Positions 18,608-27,146 of a stretch of DNA of 64,000 bases are shown here, one piece after another. A model generated the notes under the pieces. That model was not told the DNA's origin and did not search any database. It saw only the letters and a list, made by a program, of their open reading frames with translations. The position numbers and the translations under genes were made by a program. How positions within the stretch are numbered: position 1 is the first letter of the stretch; each line of letters opens with the position of its first letter. The stretch is from positions 1,860,001 through 1,924,000 of the forward strand of contig NZ_CP099391.1 in NCBI RefSeq assembly GCF_023913515.1, read 5' to 3'. The stretch is from Natronococcus sp. CG52 (GTDB lineage: Archaea > Halobacteriota > Halobacteria > Halobacteriales > Natrialbaceae).

Positions 18608-18883
18608 GCCACGTCTCCCGTGATCGCGGGTGAAAAGCGACGCCGATCGTCTCGCCGATCCGCGGCAAGTAATCTCGATTTTCTCCGTCGAACGCGGCTC
18701 GTCGAGGAGGCATCTCGTCACCATCCGTCGTCCCTCGTCGCCGCCGCTCGAGGCGGGACGACCGCGTTCGGCGGTCGGAGCCGACCGTCGTCGCGGACAA
18801 CGAAGAATTAGCGGCGGTGAACGGCGTGTTGACTCCGGTAACACTCGTTTGGAACCGGTCTATTTAGACGCCGCGATCGGGTC

Positions 18884-18958
18884 AATCACTTTATGGTATC
18901 GCTCCACTCCGAATCACTTTCGGGATTGTTTACAGTCTTCCGAAAGAGAAAATTTATG
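18884..18958 (+). promoter_or_regulatory. Repeat-bearing promoter of the second lyase-like gene
   Basis: AATCACTTT occurs at 18884-18892 and again at 18912-18920. The second copy runs into an inverted repeat CTTTCGG (18917-18923) / CCGAAAG (18940-18946). Directly downstream is a TATA-like AAAATTTATG (18949-18958), 26 nt before ATG 18985. The arrangement looks like an operator set next to a core promoter; the regulator is unknown. Confidence 0.5.
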
Positions 18959-18984
18959 TCGGTAGTCCCCTGTTACCCGGCCGT

Positions 18985-19902
18985 ATGGAACGAGAGCACC
19001 CGGCTCGAGAACGGACCGACACGGAGCACAGCGACGGATTTCGCGGGAGTAACGATCGCGTTCTCGGCCGGCGATCGTACCTGAAACTCACCGGCGGGGC
19101 GATGGCCGCGCTGGGAGTCGGAACCGGTGGGAGCGCGACGGCCGCCGGCGACGGGTCGGAGGCAGCGGTGATCGACATCGACTACGACGAGTACGAGGAC
19201 CCCGGCGAGGTGTACGACGTCAACGACGTCCGCGGCTCCTACACTCCCGAGTTCGTGACCGACCGGCCGACGCGCGACGGCCGCTCGCTGCGCACGGAGT
19301 TTACGGGGAACTCGAAGATCGCCAACTGCGAGTACCGGCTGCCGGAGCAGGTCGGCGAGTATCAGGACGAGGTGTACACCCGGTTTACCGTCCACCCGGA
19401 GAACTTCGATCTCGGCGCGGACGACACGGTCCGGATGTTCTGGGCCCCGCTGACGAACGGCGACGGCTCGTCCGGTGGCGGCTCGGCCGGCGGCACGAAC
19501 GGCTGGTCGAACGCGATCGGCTTCGCCAACCGGAACGACTCGCCGGCGCCGGAGGGGTACAAATTCTTCTCGTACTGTTACCACATGGACGGCTCCGGCG
19601 ACTTCCAGATGACCGACGCCGTCGTACAGATGGACGAGTGGAACGAGATCGAGTGTCACGTCAAGGTCAACTCCTACGACGGCGGCTCGGCCAACGCCGA
19701 CGGCGTGATGCAGTACTGGGTCAACGGCGAACTCGCCTTCGAGGATACCTCGATGCGGTTCACCACCAGCGACGACAACCGGATCGAGACGGTCGGTCCG
19801 CTCGGCTACATGATCGGCAGCGGCGGCGGTGCGCTCTACTACGACCAGCACCAGATCGCCCTCGACATGGGCCGCGAGGAGGCCCGGAGCGCGCTCGAGT
19901 AA
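18985..19902 (+). CDS. Secreted polysaccharide-lyase-like protein (TAT signal)
   Basis: This 305-aa protein has an N-terminal tail followed by a twin-arginine motif (RRSYLKLTGGAMAALG) and a likely cleavage site after ATAAG. No lipobox Cys is seen, so it is probably released. The jelly-roll domain (about 55-300) parallels the 16069 protein: IDIDYDEYEDPGEVYDV, DGRSLRTEF, GWSNAIGFANR, YKFFSYCYHMDG, DEWNEIECHVKVNS, GVMQYWVNGELAFEDTSMRFTT and GGGALYYDQHQI. It lacks the second C-terminal domain of the paralogue. It is likely exported folded and active on, or binding to, extracellular polysaccharide. Confidence 0.8.
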   Translation: MEREHPARERTDTEHSDGFRGSNDRVLGRRSYLKLTGGAMAALGVGTGGSATAAGDGSEAAVIDIDYDEYEDPGEVYDVNDVRGSYTPEFVTDRPTRDGRSLRTEFTGNSKIANCEYRLPEQVGEYQDEVYTRFTVHPENFDLGADDTVRMFWAPLTNGDGSSGGGSAGGTNGWSNAIGFANRNDSPAPEGYKFFSYCYHMDGSGDFQMTDAVVQMDEWNEIECHVKVNSYDGGSANADGVMQYWVNGELAFEDTSMRFTTSDDNRIETVGPLGYMIGSGGGALYYDQHQIALDMGREEARSALE

Positions 19903-19933
19903 CGATACTGCCACAAGGGACACGTCGCGATCG

Positions 19934-20689
19934 TCAGATCACCAGCGAGGCCGCCAGGCCGAGGAGCGCGACGCCGAGTGCGAGTTTGAGTCGGCCCGCG
20001 TCGAGTCGGTGAGCGAGCCACCAGCCGAGTCCGACGCCTCCGAGGTACGCGCCCGTGATCGGAACGAACAGGGCGGTGACGATCGCGTCGAGGAGCAGGT
20101 AGTTGAGCGTCGTGAACAGCGCGGTCGCCACGACGACGACCTGCGTGATCGCGATCGTCGCGAGCATCGGCACGCCGACCAGCACGAGCGCCGGCGCCGA
20201 GAGCGCCGCGCCGCCGATTCCCAGAAGCCCGCCGGAGACGCCGATCACGAGTCCGACGCCGACGAACCCGGCGGTGTCCCACCCGCCCCGCCCGAGTTCG
20301 ACGCGGGGCTCGAGGTCGTGGTACTCCCGGTAGACGATCGTCCCGCCGACGACCGCGAGCAGCGCCGCGAGGACGAGGCCGTACAGCCCCCGCGAGAGGT
20401 AGGCGTTCAGGCGCACGCCGATCCATGTCCCGCCCGCGGCGGCGCCGCTCACGACGCCGGCGATCCACCAGTCGATCTCGCCCGAGCGCGCGTAGACGAG
20501 ACTCCCCAGCACCGCGCCGACGGTGAAGATGGCGCTCGAGGTGCCCGCGACCTCGGCGCTCGAGAGCGACGTCGTGAGATAGAGACCGGTGACGATGAGG
20601 ATCCCGCCGGGGCCGATCGTGGCGACGATCACGCCGCCGACAAAGGCGAGCACGACGAGCGCGACCAACACTTCGGTAGCGACGACCAC
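19934..20689 (-). CDS. TauE/SafE family permease
   Basis: This 251-aa protein with about eight membrane helices has the two internal repeats of the TauE/SafE family: GGVIVATIGPGGILIV in the first half and GVSGGLLGIGGAALSAPAL in the second. Family members export sulfite, sulfoacetate or related organosulfur anions. The start is GTG 20689. No sulfur gene lies nearby, so the substrate is open. It ends 31 bp from the convergent lyase-like gene. Confidence 0.9.
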   Translation of the reverse strand: MVVATEVLVALVVLAFVGGVIVATIGPGGILIVTGLYLTTSLSSAEVAGTSSAIFTVGAVLGSLVYARSGEIDWWIAGVVSGAAAGGTWIGVRLNAYLSRGLYGLVLAALLAVVGGTIVYREYHDLEPRVELGRGGWDTAGFVGVGLVIGVSGGLLGIGGAALSAPALVLVGVPMLATIAITQVVVVATALFTTLNYLLLDAIVTALFVPITGAYLGGVGLGWWLAHRLDAGRLKLALGVALLGLAASLVI

Positions 20690-20805
20690 GTGTCTCGGTC
20701 GGCCGTACTCGCCAGACGCGGGTACGGGTTCACCTTGCTGGCCAACGGTCGGTTCGGCTGTCGAGTGTTCGGGACTGGACTATCCACGTTGCGGTGGCGT
20801 GTGCT

Positions 20806-20960
20806 GGATGACGGCGAGCGGAGCGAGGCGCGAGCAGCGCGAGGGCCTCGAAAAGCGAATAGTGCGAGACCAGAGGTCTCGCATACCATGCGAACGGACG
20901 CGTAGCGTCCGTGAGCAGACGGTGACCGCGGGGAACCGCGAGTCGAGCGAGCCGTCATCC
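20806..20960. repeat. Hairpin-rich 155-bp palindromic element
   Basis: Outer arms GGATGACGGC (20806-20815) and GCCGTCATCC (20951-20960) are perfect inverted repeats. Between them four further perfect stems lie in a row: CGAGGC/GCCTCG (20824-20829, 20845-20850), TGCGAGACC/GGTCTCGCA with loop AGA (20863-20883), ACGGACGC/GCGTCCGT with loop GTA (20894-20912), and CGCGG/CCGCG with loop GGAA (20927-20940). The result is a closed multi-branch shape. It resembles dispersed haloarchaeal intergenic palindromes and may be a MITE-like element or a structured RNA. It encodes no plausible protein. Confidence 0.7.
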
Positions 20961-21363
20961 AATACCGCGCGAGGGATGAGCGAGCGAATCGGGTGGGGAG
21001 GACGCGGAAACCCTTGTTGCCAGCGTTAGTCGCGTACTCGAGTAACCGCATGGAACTTCGATCGGCACGCACCCCGTTCGATCGCTACGTATCGACCTCC
21101 CGCTCCGGATCGGCGATTAACTCGAGAAGGCCACGTTACGTACAGGTCAAGCAGGTAACGGAGTAGCAATCGAATTCACTGATGACTGTCAAGATTGCCG
21201 TGCTACGGAGGATGTATGTATCACGGTGAGTCCACTAGTTCAATCCACACCAGACTGATCCTCCAGATGAGGGACCAGCTTACTATGACTGAGCGCTGCT
21301 GCCGTCCAGATTCCTGATCGAACCACCTAAACCTCTCACTCTTCGATACGGAATATTGCCATC
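20961..21363. other. Intergenic region, no gene seen
   Basis: About 400 bp between the palindromic element and the next gene. The GC content falls clearly from about 21110 onward. No open frame has a haloarchaeal composition; the ATG at 21050 opens only 38 codons. No recognisable transposase relic or integrase site. Confidence 0.45.
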
Positions 21364-22410
21364 ATGGATCGGTCGAACAGTGAGTCGGGCTCCGGCGATA
21401 CGATGCAAGAACGGGAGAGTGAACGCCGTCTCAATCAGTGGATACTGTTGGAGGCAAATCGCTGGACTATCGTCGGCCTCCTCTCGCTGGCAGTATCCAT
21501 CTCGCTCGTCCTGCTCGCCATCGCCAGTCCTGCTCCCGTCAGTGAGCTTCTGCAACTCGAAGCGCCGGTGGATACTGCTTTCCAGGGACTCATCGCCGGT
21601 ATCATTACTAGCGTCACTCTCGTGCTAACGATCAACCAGTTAGTGTTATCCCAGGAGCTCGGTCCTCTGGGCCAACAGCGTGACCGAATGCAAGGTGCGA
21701 TGAATTTCCGCCAAGACGTAGAGGCAGAGACGGAGTTGGCTGTGAGCCCGACGGAAGCATCCGCATTTCTCCGAGCACTCGTTGAGGCTACCGAACGGAA
21801 AGCGGTGGCGCTCCAGGACACTGTCGGTGACAGCACTGACGAGGAAGCCGTCGATGAGATCACCTCCTACGTCGACGATCTAACCGAGAATGCCCAAGAG
21901 GTGAGCGAGCAATTAGCGGATGCACAGTTCGGAACGTACCAGGTCCTCGGAGCGGCGCTGGATTACGACTATTCGCGGAAGATACACACTGCCCGGCAGA
22001 TCCAGAGCGATCACTGTGATGCACTCTCGGACGAGACAACCGGAACACTCGACGATCTCCAGGAAGTGTTGGAATTTCTGGGACCGGCGCGTGAACACTT
22101 TAAGACGTATTACTTCCAGTGGGAACTGATCAACCTCTCCTACGCGATCCTCTTCACTGCAATCCCGGCACTGATCGTCGCGTTTACGATGGTACTGTTC
22201 TTCGATCCCGAACTCGTGTCGGGAACGATCTGGGGAATGGAGAGCGCGCTCCTAATCGTCTGTCTCGCAGTAACTCTCGGTCTCATGCCGTTCATGATAC
22301 TATTCGCCTACATTCTTCGGATCGCTACCGTAGCGAAGCGGACGCTTGCGATGGGGCCGTTTACCCTTCGCGAAAGTGGAGAAGCAGAGGAGATTCAGTG
22401 GGAGGAGTAG
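21364..22410 (+). CDS. Four-span haloarchaeal membrane protein, unknown function
   Basis: This 348-aa protein has two N-terminal spans (TIVGLLSLAVSISLVLLAIA and GLIAGIITSVTLVLTINQLVL), a cytoplasmic region (95-250) with the striking SQELGPLGQQRDRMQGAMNFRQDVE segment and helical stretches, and two C-terminal spans (INLSYAILFTAIPALIVAFTMVLFF and LLIVCLAVTLGLMPFMILFAYIL). I recognise it only as a recurrent haloarchaeal hypothetical. Its codon use is visibly less GC-rich than that of its neighbours, and it stands alone between low-GC gaps, which suggests recent acquisition. Confidence 0.8.
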   Translation: MDRSNSESGSGDTMQERESERRLNQWILLEANRWTIVGLLSLAVSISLVLLAIASPAPVSELLQLEAPVDTAFQGLIAGIITSVTLVLTINQLVLSQELGPLGQQRDRMQGAMNFRQDVEAETELAVSPTEASAFLRALVEATERKAVALQDTVGDSTDEEAVDEITSYVDDLTENAQEVSEQLADAQFGTYQVLGAALDYDYSRKIHTARQIQSDHCDALSDETTGTLDDLQEVLEFLGPAREHFKTYYFQWELINLSYAILFTAIPALIVAFTMVLFFDPELVSGTIWGMESALLIVCLAVTLGLMPFMILFAYILRIATVAKRTLAMGPFTLRESGEAEEIQWEE

Positions 22411-22565
22411 TCCGGCCAGCGGCCGACGGGCCTACCGTGTGCACTAGGGCCATCTGTTACAGTCCAGGTAACTGATCAGTGGTCATTCTGGCCACAGTAC
22501 TGAGTATCTCTATTCAATGCTCGGGTGCAGACTCTGACGATGAATACGCATTTTGTGCAGTACGG

Positions 22566-22595
22566 CTCTATCAACATATATATTTTCTGATAGAG
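22566..22595. terminator. Stem-loop between convergent genes
   Basis: CTCTATCA (22566-22573) and TGATAGAG (22588-22595) are perfect inverted repeats around an A/T-rich loop of 14 nt. It lies in the 241-bp gap between the convergent membrane protein gene and the glycan operon, so a transcription-ending or mRNA 3'-end role is likely. Confidence 0.45.
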
Positions 22596-22651
22596 TAATT
22601 ACGTTAGGTTCGCACTCTCCGCGTAACGGCTCGGCCGACTCCGGGTTATCC

Positions 22652-23545
22652 TTACCGCTGGGACGACGCTTCCCGCCGACGCTCGAGCAACTCGTAACAC
22701 TCCCCGCAGGGGCCGATCCAGGCGTCCATCGCCCGCGCCTCGCGGATTAGCCTCTCGTAGAGCGTCCGGTAGCCCGGAAATTCCTCCTCGTTCACGTACC
22801 GCGGGTGCCAGCAGACGGTCATGATCGCGCCGTGCTCGTGGGCCTCCTCGAGCAGCCGCCGACACTCCCGCCAGGCCCACTCGAGCGACGGGGCCGACGG
22901 GAGCAGCGCCCGTTCCATGAGCGTCAGCGGGAAGACGACGAACTCGTCGTCGAACGGCCGGATCACGTCGTACCGGCCGTCGAAGCCGTACCGGGTGCTC
23001 GAGCCGTAGCTGGCGTCGTACCGCAGCCCGATCGCGCGGTGGTGCTCCCAGGTCCGCTGGCCGATCAGGTTCAGGTAGTGCTGGCGTCCACCGAGGATGG
23101 GCTCGTCGAGAATCTCCTCGAGAACGCGCTTCTCCGCCCGAAGGCGGTCCCGATCGTCGTACGAGTCGTACGAGCCGTGGAGGCCAACCTCCCAGCCGCC
23201 GCGCTCGAGCGTTCGAAACGCGTCGACCAGTTCCGGATCTGTGGGATCGTACCGACCGGTGTACAGCATCCAGTTCCTCGGGACGAGCCACGCTCGAGGG
23301 GACTTCTCTCGGAGGAGCGACTGCTCGTTGAGCACGTAAAACGACGACCGGACGCCGAGGTCGTCTTCCAGGGCCGCGAGCTCCTCGAACTGCCAGTAGG
23401 GTCGATCGCCGGTGACGAGCGAGCGGAGGTGCGACGGATCCCGCTCGGTTACGGCGTAGTAGGGGGCCTGGAACGTCTTGTAGACGCGATCGACGTCGTG
23501 GGTGAGACAGAGGGCGAACTCGTGGTCCGCTAGCGACGCACTCAT
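22652..23545 (-). CDS. Polysaccharide deacetylase-like protein
   Basis: This 297-aa protein has a NodB-like fold: FALCLTHDVDRVYK near the N-terminus supplies the acidic metal-site pair, WEVGLHGSYDSYDD gives the conserved His, and MTVCWHPRYVNEEEF a C-terminal His. Enzymes of this fold remove N-acetyl groups from amino sugars. It is the last gene of the seven-gene glycan operon. Its ATG shares one base with the stop of the upstream DUF354 gene (TGATG). It may trim an acetamido sugar of the finished glycan or its precursor. Confidence 0.85.
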   Translation of the reverse strand: MSASLADHEFALCLTHDVDRVYKTFQAPYYAVTERDPSHLRSLVTGDRPYWQFEELAALEDDLGVRSSFYVLNEQSLLREKSPRAWLVPRNWMLYTGRYDPTDPELVDAFRTLERGGWEVGLHGSYDSYDDRDRLRAEKRVLEEILDEPILGGRQHYLNLIGQRTWEHHRAIGLRYDASYGSSTRYGFDGRYDVIRPFDDEFVVFPLTLMERALLPSAPSLEWAWRECRRLLEEAHEHGAIMTVCWHPRYVNEEEFPGYRTLYERLIREARAMDAWIGPCGECYELLERRREASSQR

Positions 23546-24624
23546 CAGGAGACGACCTCCGCGACGGCGCGATCGGTCGCTGCTTCCTCGGCGCCGACGG
23601 CGTCCTCGACGACGTCGACGATAAACGCGGTCGTATCGATCTTCTCCGCGAGGACGCGCCGTCGTCGCTTCGCCCAGGTCGACTCGCTCGTTCGCAGGAG
23701 TTCCCGCGCGTGGGCGACGATCTCTCCCGGGAGAGCGCCACGAGAGAGCCACCGGAGCAGCCGGTAGCGAGCCTCGAGTTCCTCGAGCACGCCCGCCCGG
23801 AGATCCGAGACGTAGAGCGCCGGGGTGCCGAGGAGACAGCTCTCGATCGCCATCGTAGCGCTCTCGCCGAGGAAGAGGTCCGCTCGAGCCAGCAGGTCGT
23901 GCATCTGATGGACGGGCACGTCGGTCCGTCGGGCCGCGAGCGTCGGTGGTAGCTCCCCCTCCGCGGTGATCCGGACGGTCGCGCCGAATCGCTCGAGACC
24001 GGCGATCACCCGCTCGAGGCCGGCGACTCCCCTCCGACCGACGTCGTGTGCGGCGTTCCAGGAGACCAGCCGCAGCACGACGAGCGGACCGTCCGCGGGC
24101 TCGAGACCGGGCGGGGCCGCCGGATCGGGAGTAAACCAGTTCGGATGGAGGTAGGCCAGTTCGTGGTAGCCGGGGTAGCGACGGTGGTGCCCGCCGTAGT
24201 CGTCCCAGAACGCGTCCGGCGTGTAGACGCGATCCGCGAACGGAAGCGAGACGGCGTTCTGGAGGGCCGCGTGCTCGGTGTCGGTAAACAGGATTCCGCG
24301 GCCGTCGACGAGCGAGGACGCGTGCGCGACCGCCGGCTCGCCGATTCCGAGCACGGCCGCCGGCTGCAACCGACGAACGCGCCGAGCGATCTCGTACTCG
24401 TACCTCGACTGCACCGCGAGCAGGTCGAGCGGCGTCTCCACGGGCCTCGCGAACCGCCGGTGGGCGATCCCGTACCGCTCGAGCAACTCGCGGGCGACGT
24501 CCTTCTCGCGAGCGAAGACGCGGACGTCGTAGCCGCGGTCGCGCAGTTCGTCGATCGCGTTCCTGAAGAAGTGAACGTGGGCGGGGTGCTGGATGGTACA
24601 CACGACGCGTCGATCGTCAGCCAT
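23545..24624 (-). CDS. DUF354 family glycan-biosynthesis protein
   Basis: This 359-aa protein belongs to DUF354, whose fold is that of GT-B transferases and UDP-GlcNAc 2-epimerases: VVCTIQHPAHVHFFRNAIDELRDRGYDV at the N-terminus, ILFTDTEHAALQN, and a C-terminal DLLARADLFLGESATMAIESCLLGTPAL typical of nucleotide-sugar binding. It could be the transferase for the operon's unusual uronic acid or a 2-epimerase turning the gluco into the manno form. Start ATG 24624; it overlaps the GT2 gene end by 8 nt. Confidence 0.83.
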   Translation of the reverse strand: MADDRRVVCTIQHPAHVHFFRNAIDELRDRGYDVRVFAREKDVARELLERYGIAHRRFARPVETPLDLLAVQSRYEYEIARRVRRLQPAAVLGIGEPAVAHASSLVDGRGILFTDTEHAALQNAVSLPFADRVYTPDAFWDDYGGHHRRYPGYHELAYLHPNWFTPDPAAPPGLEPADGPLVVLRLVSWNAAHDVGRRGVAGLERVIAGLERFGATVRITAEGELPPTLAARRTDVPVHQMHDLLARADLFLGESATMAIESCLLGTPALYVSDLRAGVLEELEARYRLLRWLSRGALPGEIVAHARELLRTSESTWAKRRRRVLAEKIDTTAFIVDVVEDAVGAEEAATDRAVAEVVS

Positions 24625-25648
24625 GTCGTTGCACCTCCAGTCCCTCGGTGACGCGCAGTTCGAGTCGGGCCGCGAGCGACAGGAACACCGAGCCCGCAGC
24701 CAGCAGGAGGGCGCTCGCCGCCAGTTCGACGAGTCCGCGGTCGTCGGACCGGCGTCGGTGGCGGTACAGCGACCGGATTCCGCCGAGGAGGCCGCCACCG
24801 ACCGTGAGCGCGGCGGCGGCGTAGAACAGCGGGACGGGATGGGCGTCGCCGATCGGGTATCGGGTCGCGAGTCGCCGGGCGAAAGATCGCACGAGCAACG
24901 CGGAGAGCTTCGGAACGTACGTGGTGTAGTCGATGGTCGACTCCTCGTCGCCGTAGACGGCCGGCATCGCGACGTCGGCCACGCGCAACTCGTTGGCGTT
25001 GAGCCGTACCAGCAGATCGTTGGGGTAGCCGTAGTCCTCGTACATCGATTCGACGTCGATCGACTCGAGCGCGTACACCGAGATCGCCGTGTACCCGTTC
25101 TGGGGGTCCATCGTCCGCCAGTAGCCGGACGAGACCTTCGTCAGGAGCGTGAGCAGCGCGTTTCCGAACAGCCGGAATCGCGGCATCCCCTTGCGGTAAT
25201 TATCGCTTACCAGCCGGTTTCCCTTCGCGTAGTCGGCCTCGCCGTCGACGATCGGATCCAGCAGCGAGGGCAGGTGGTCGGGATCCATCTGGCCGTCGCC
25301 GGCCATCACGGCCGCGACGTCGAGTCCGTCTTCGAGCGCCCGCAGGTACCCGGTCTTGATCGCGCCGCCCACGCCGCGGTTCTCCGCGTGGCGGATGGGA
25401 ACGGCCCGACGGTCGAACGCCGATCTACCGTTCGCGACGAGCGTGTCGCGTTTCCGGACGGTCGCCCGCGCCTCGTGGTTCACCCGGGCGGCGCGGCGGG
25501 TGATTTCGGTCCAGGTGTCGTCGGTCGATCGGTCGTCGACGACGTAGACGCGGTCGACGTACCTCGGTACCGTCTCGATCACGTCGCCGACGAACTCCGA
25601 TTCGTTGTACGCCGGCACGACGACGCCGATCGTGTGCCCCCTATACAT
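24617..25648 (-). CDS. Family 2 glycosyltransferase with C-terminal membrane helices
   Basis: This 343-aa protein has the GT-A pattern: IGVVVPAYNESEFVGDVIETVP, YVVDDRSTDDTW (nucleotide-sugar Asp), NRGVGGAIKTGYLRAL and MAGDGQMDPDHLP (metal-binding Asp), then MDPQNGYTAI. Two membrane spans lie at the C-terminus (about 285-335). It resembles dolichol-phosphate sugar synthases and related lipid-linked transferases of haloarchaeal glycosylation loci. Start ATG 25648 (MYRGHTIG); the longer frame upstream is not acidic. It overlaps both neighbours by 8 nt. Confidence 0.9.
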   Translation of the reverse strand: MYRGHTIGVVVPAYNESEFVGDVIETVPRYVDRVYVVDDRSTDDTWTEITRRAARVNHEARATVRKRDTLVANGRSAFDRRAVPIRHAENRGVGGAIKTGYLRALEDGLDVAAVMAGDGQMDPDHLPSLLDPIVDGEADYAKGNRLVSDNYRKGMPRFRLFGNALLTLLTKVSSGYWRTMDPQNGYTAISVYALESIDVESMYEDYGYPNDLLVRLNANELRVADVAMPAVYGDEESTIDYTTYVPKLSALLVRSFARRLATRYPIGDAHPVPLFYAAAALTVGGGLLGGIRSLYRHRRRSDDRGLVELAASALLLAAGSVFLSLAARLELRVTEGLEVQRHG

Positions 25649-27146
25649 CGGTTCCCTCCTCCGCTTCGACGCCGCTCTCTCCCGCGTCGCCCTCCGCTGC
25701 TCCATCGCGTCCCGTTCCGATCGTGTACACGCGGTGAGAGTCGGGAACCGCGTCGTCCTCGAGGGCGTCGCGGCCGTCGACCACGACCAGTTCGCCGCCG
25801 TCACGGCCGAGCGCGTTCCAGTCGATCGTCTCGAACTCCTCGTGGGGCGTCACCAGTACTACGGCGTCGAAACCGTGGTCGTCGATCCCTCGCTCGTCGA
25901 TCGACTCGAGCGGAAGCGGCGTCAGCCCGTGTCGCTCGAACGCCTCGAACGACTCGAGCAGCGGATCGACGCCGTAGACCGCCGCTCCGCGCTCGCCCAG
26001 TTTCTCGGTGATCGCGAGCGCCGGCGACGCGCGGATCTCCTCGACGCCGGGGCGGTAGGTGAGTCCGAGTACCAGCACCGAAGCGTCGCCCAGCGCGGTC
26101 CCGGTCTCCGACAGCGCCGCCTCGAGTCGATCGACCGTGTACGCCGGCATCGAATCGTTCACCGCGCGCGCGGCCCGCAACAGCGGCGCGTCGGTCTCGA
26201 ACGGCTCGATCACGAAGTACGGATAGTACGGAATGCAGTGGCCGCCGACGCCGGGGCCCGGGTCGTGGATGTCGCAGTAGGGCTGGGTGTTCGCGAGGTC
26301 GATCGCCTCCCGCACGTCGATTCCGAACTCGTCGGTGAACGTCGCGAGTTCGTTCGCCAGCGCGATGTTGACGTCGCGGTACAGCCCCTCGAAGACCTTG
26401 ACAGTCTCCGCGGTCGTCACGTCCGAGGTGGGAATCACCCCGGACTCGTTGAGTTCGCCGTACACCAGTTCGGCGACGCGGGTGCTCTCGGCGTCGACCC
26501 CGCCGACGACCTTCGGATACGCGCCGCGGATGTCCTCGAGCGCCCGGCCGCTGGAGGTTCGTTCCGGACAGCACGCGAGGCCGAACTCGCCGCGCTCGAG
26601 CCCGGATTCGCCCTCGAGTGTCGGTAGAACTCGGTCCACTGTCGTCCGAGGCGGGACCGTACACTCGACGAAGACCGCGTCGCCGGGTGCCAGTCCCGAA
26701 CCGATCGCCTCGACGGCGGCGTCGAGCGCCGCGAGGTTCGGTTCGCGGTCGTCGGTCAGCGGCGTCGGGACGACGACGACGTGGATCGCGGCCCGGTTCG
26801 CAGCCTCGCTCGGCTCGGTCGTCGCCGCAAGCGCTCCCTCGTCGACGGTTTCGCGCACGAGTTCGGCCAGGCCGGGTTCGCGCTTCACGTGGCAGTCGCC
26901 GTTTTCGACCGAGTCGACGACCGCCGGATCGACGTCCGCGCCGACGACGTTTCCCGTCACGTCGGCGAAGACGGCGGCGAGCGGCAGCCCCATCTTCCCG
27001 AGTCCGTAGACGGCCACCGGAACCGACCCGCTCGTGAGCGCCGAACGCTGTCGGTCGGTCGGGGCAGCTATCCCGTACGGGGACTCGGCGGTATCGTCCG
27101 GCGGACTACCGGTCCGTCGGTGCAGCCCCCGCTCCGAATCAGTCAT
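25641..27146 (-). CDS. UDP-N-acetyl-hexosamine 6-dehydrogenase (WbpA/WecC type)
   Basis: This 501-aa protein has an NAD-binding GLGKMG at residues 48-53, VVVPTPLTDDREPNL, AETVKVFEGLYRDVNIALANE and the catalytic Cys304 within PGPGVGGHCIPYYPY, then a C-terminal UDP-binding domain with LTYRPGVEEIRASPA. It oxidises C6 of a UDP-N-acetylhexosamine to the uronate with two NAD+. The first 40 residues are a low-complexity extension. Together with the next three genes upstream it completes a WbpA-B-E-D set. It overlaps the 27139 gene by 8 nt. Confidence 0.92.
   Translation of the reverse strand: MTDSERGLHRRTGSPPDDTAESPYGIAAPTDRQRSALTSGSVPVAVYGLGKMGLPLAAVFADVTGNVVGADVDPAVVDSVENGDCHVKREPGLAELVRETVDEGALAATTEPSEAANRAAIHVVVVPTPLTDDREPNLAALDAAVEAIGSGLAPGDAVFVECTVPPRTTVDRVLPTLEGESGLERGEFGLACCPERTSSGRALEDIRGAYPKVVGGVDAESTRVAELVYGELNESGVIPTSDVTTAETVKVFEGLYRDVNIALANELATFTDEFGIDVREAIDLANTQPYCDIHDPGPGVGGHCIPYYPYFVIEPFETDAPLLRAARAVNDSMPAYTVDRLEAALSETGTALGDASVLVLGLTYRPGVEEIRASPALAITEKLGERGAAVYGVDPLLESFEAFERHGLTPLPLESIDERGIDDHGFDAVVLVTPHEEFETIDWNALGRDGGELVVVDGRDALEDDAVPDSHRVYTIGTGRDGAAEGDAGESGVEAEEGTDV

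Noticed and set aside
20806-20960. Palindromic element as a simple terminator of the TauE gene
   Set aside because: It lies upstream of that gene's start, not downstream, and has five stems rather than one.
21050-21166. 38-codon frame in the gap upstream of the low-GC gene
   Set aside because: Basic composition and no similarity that I recognise.
24593-26011. 472-codon plus-strand frame
   Set aside because: Antisense to the GT2 and dehydrogenase genes and without recognisable motifs.
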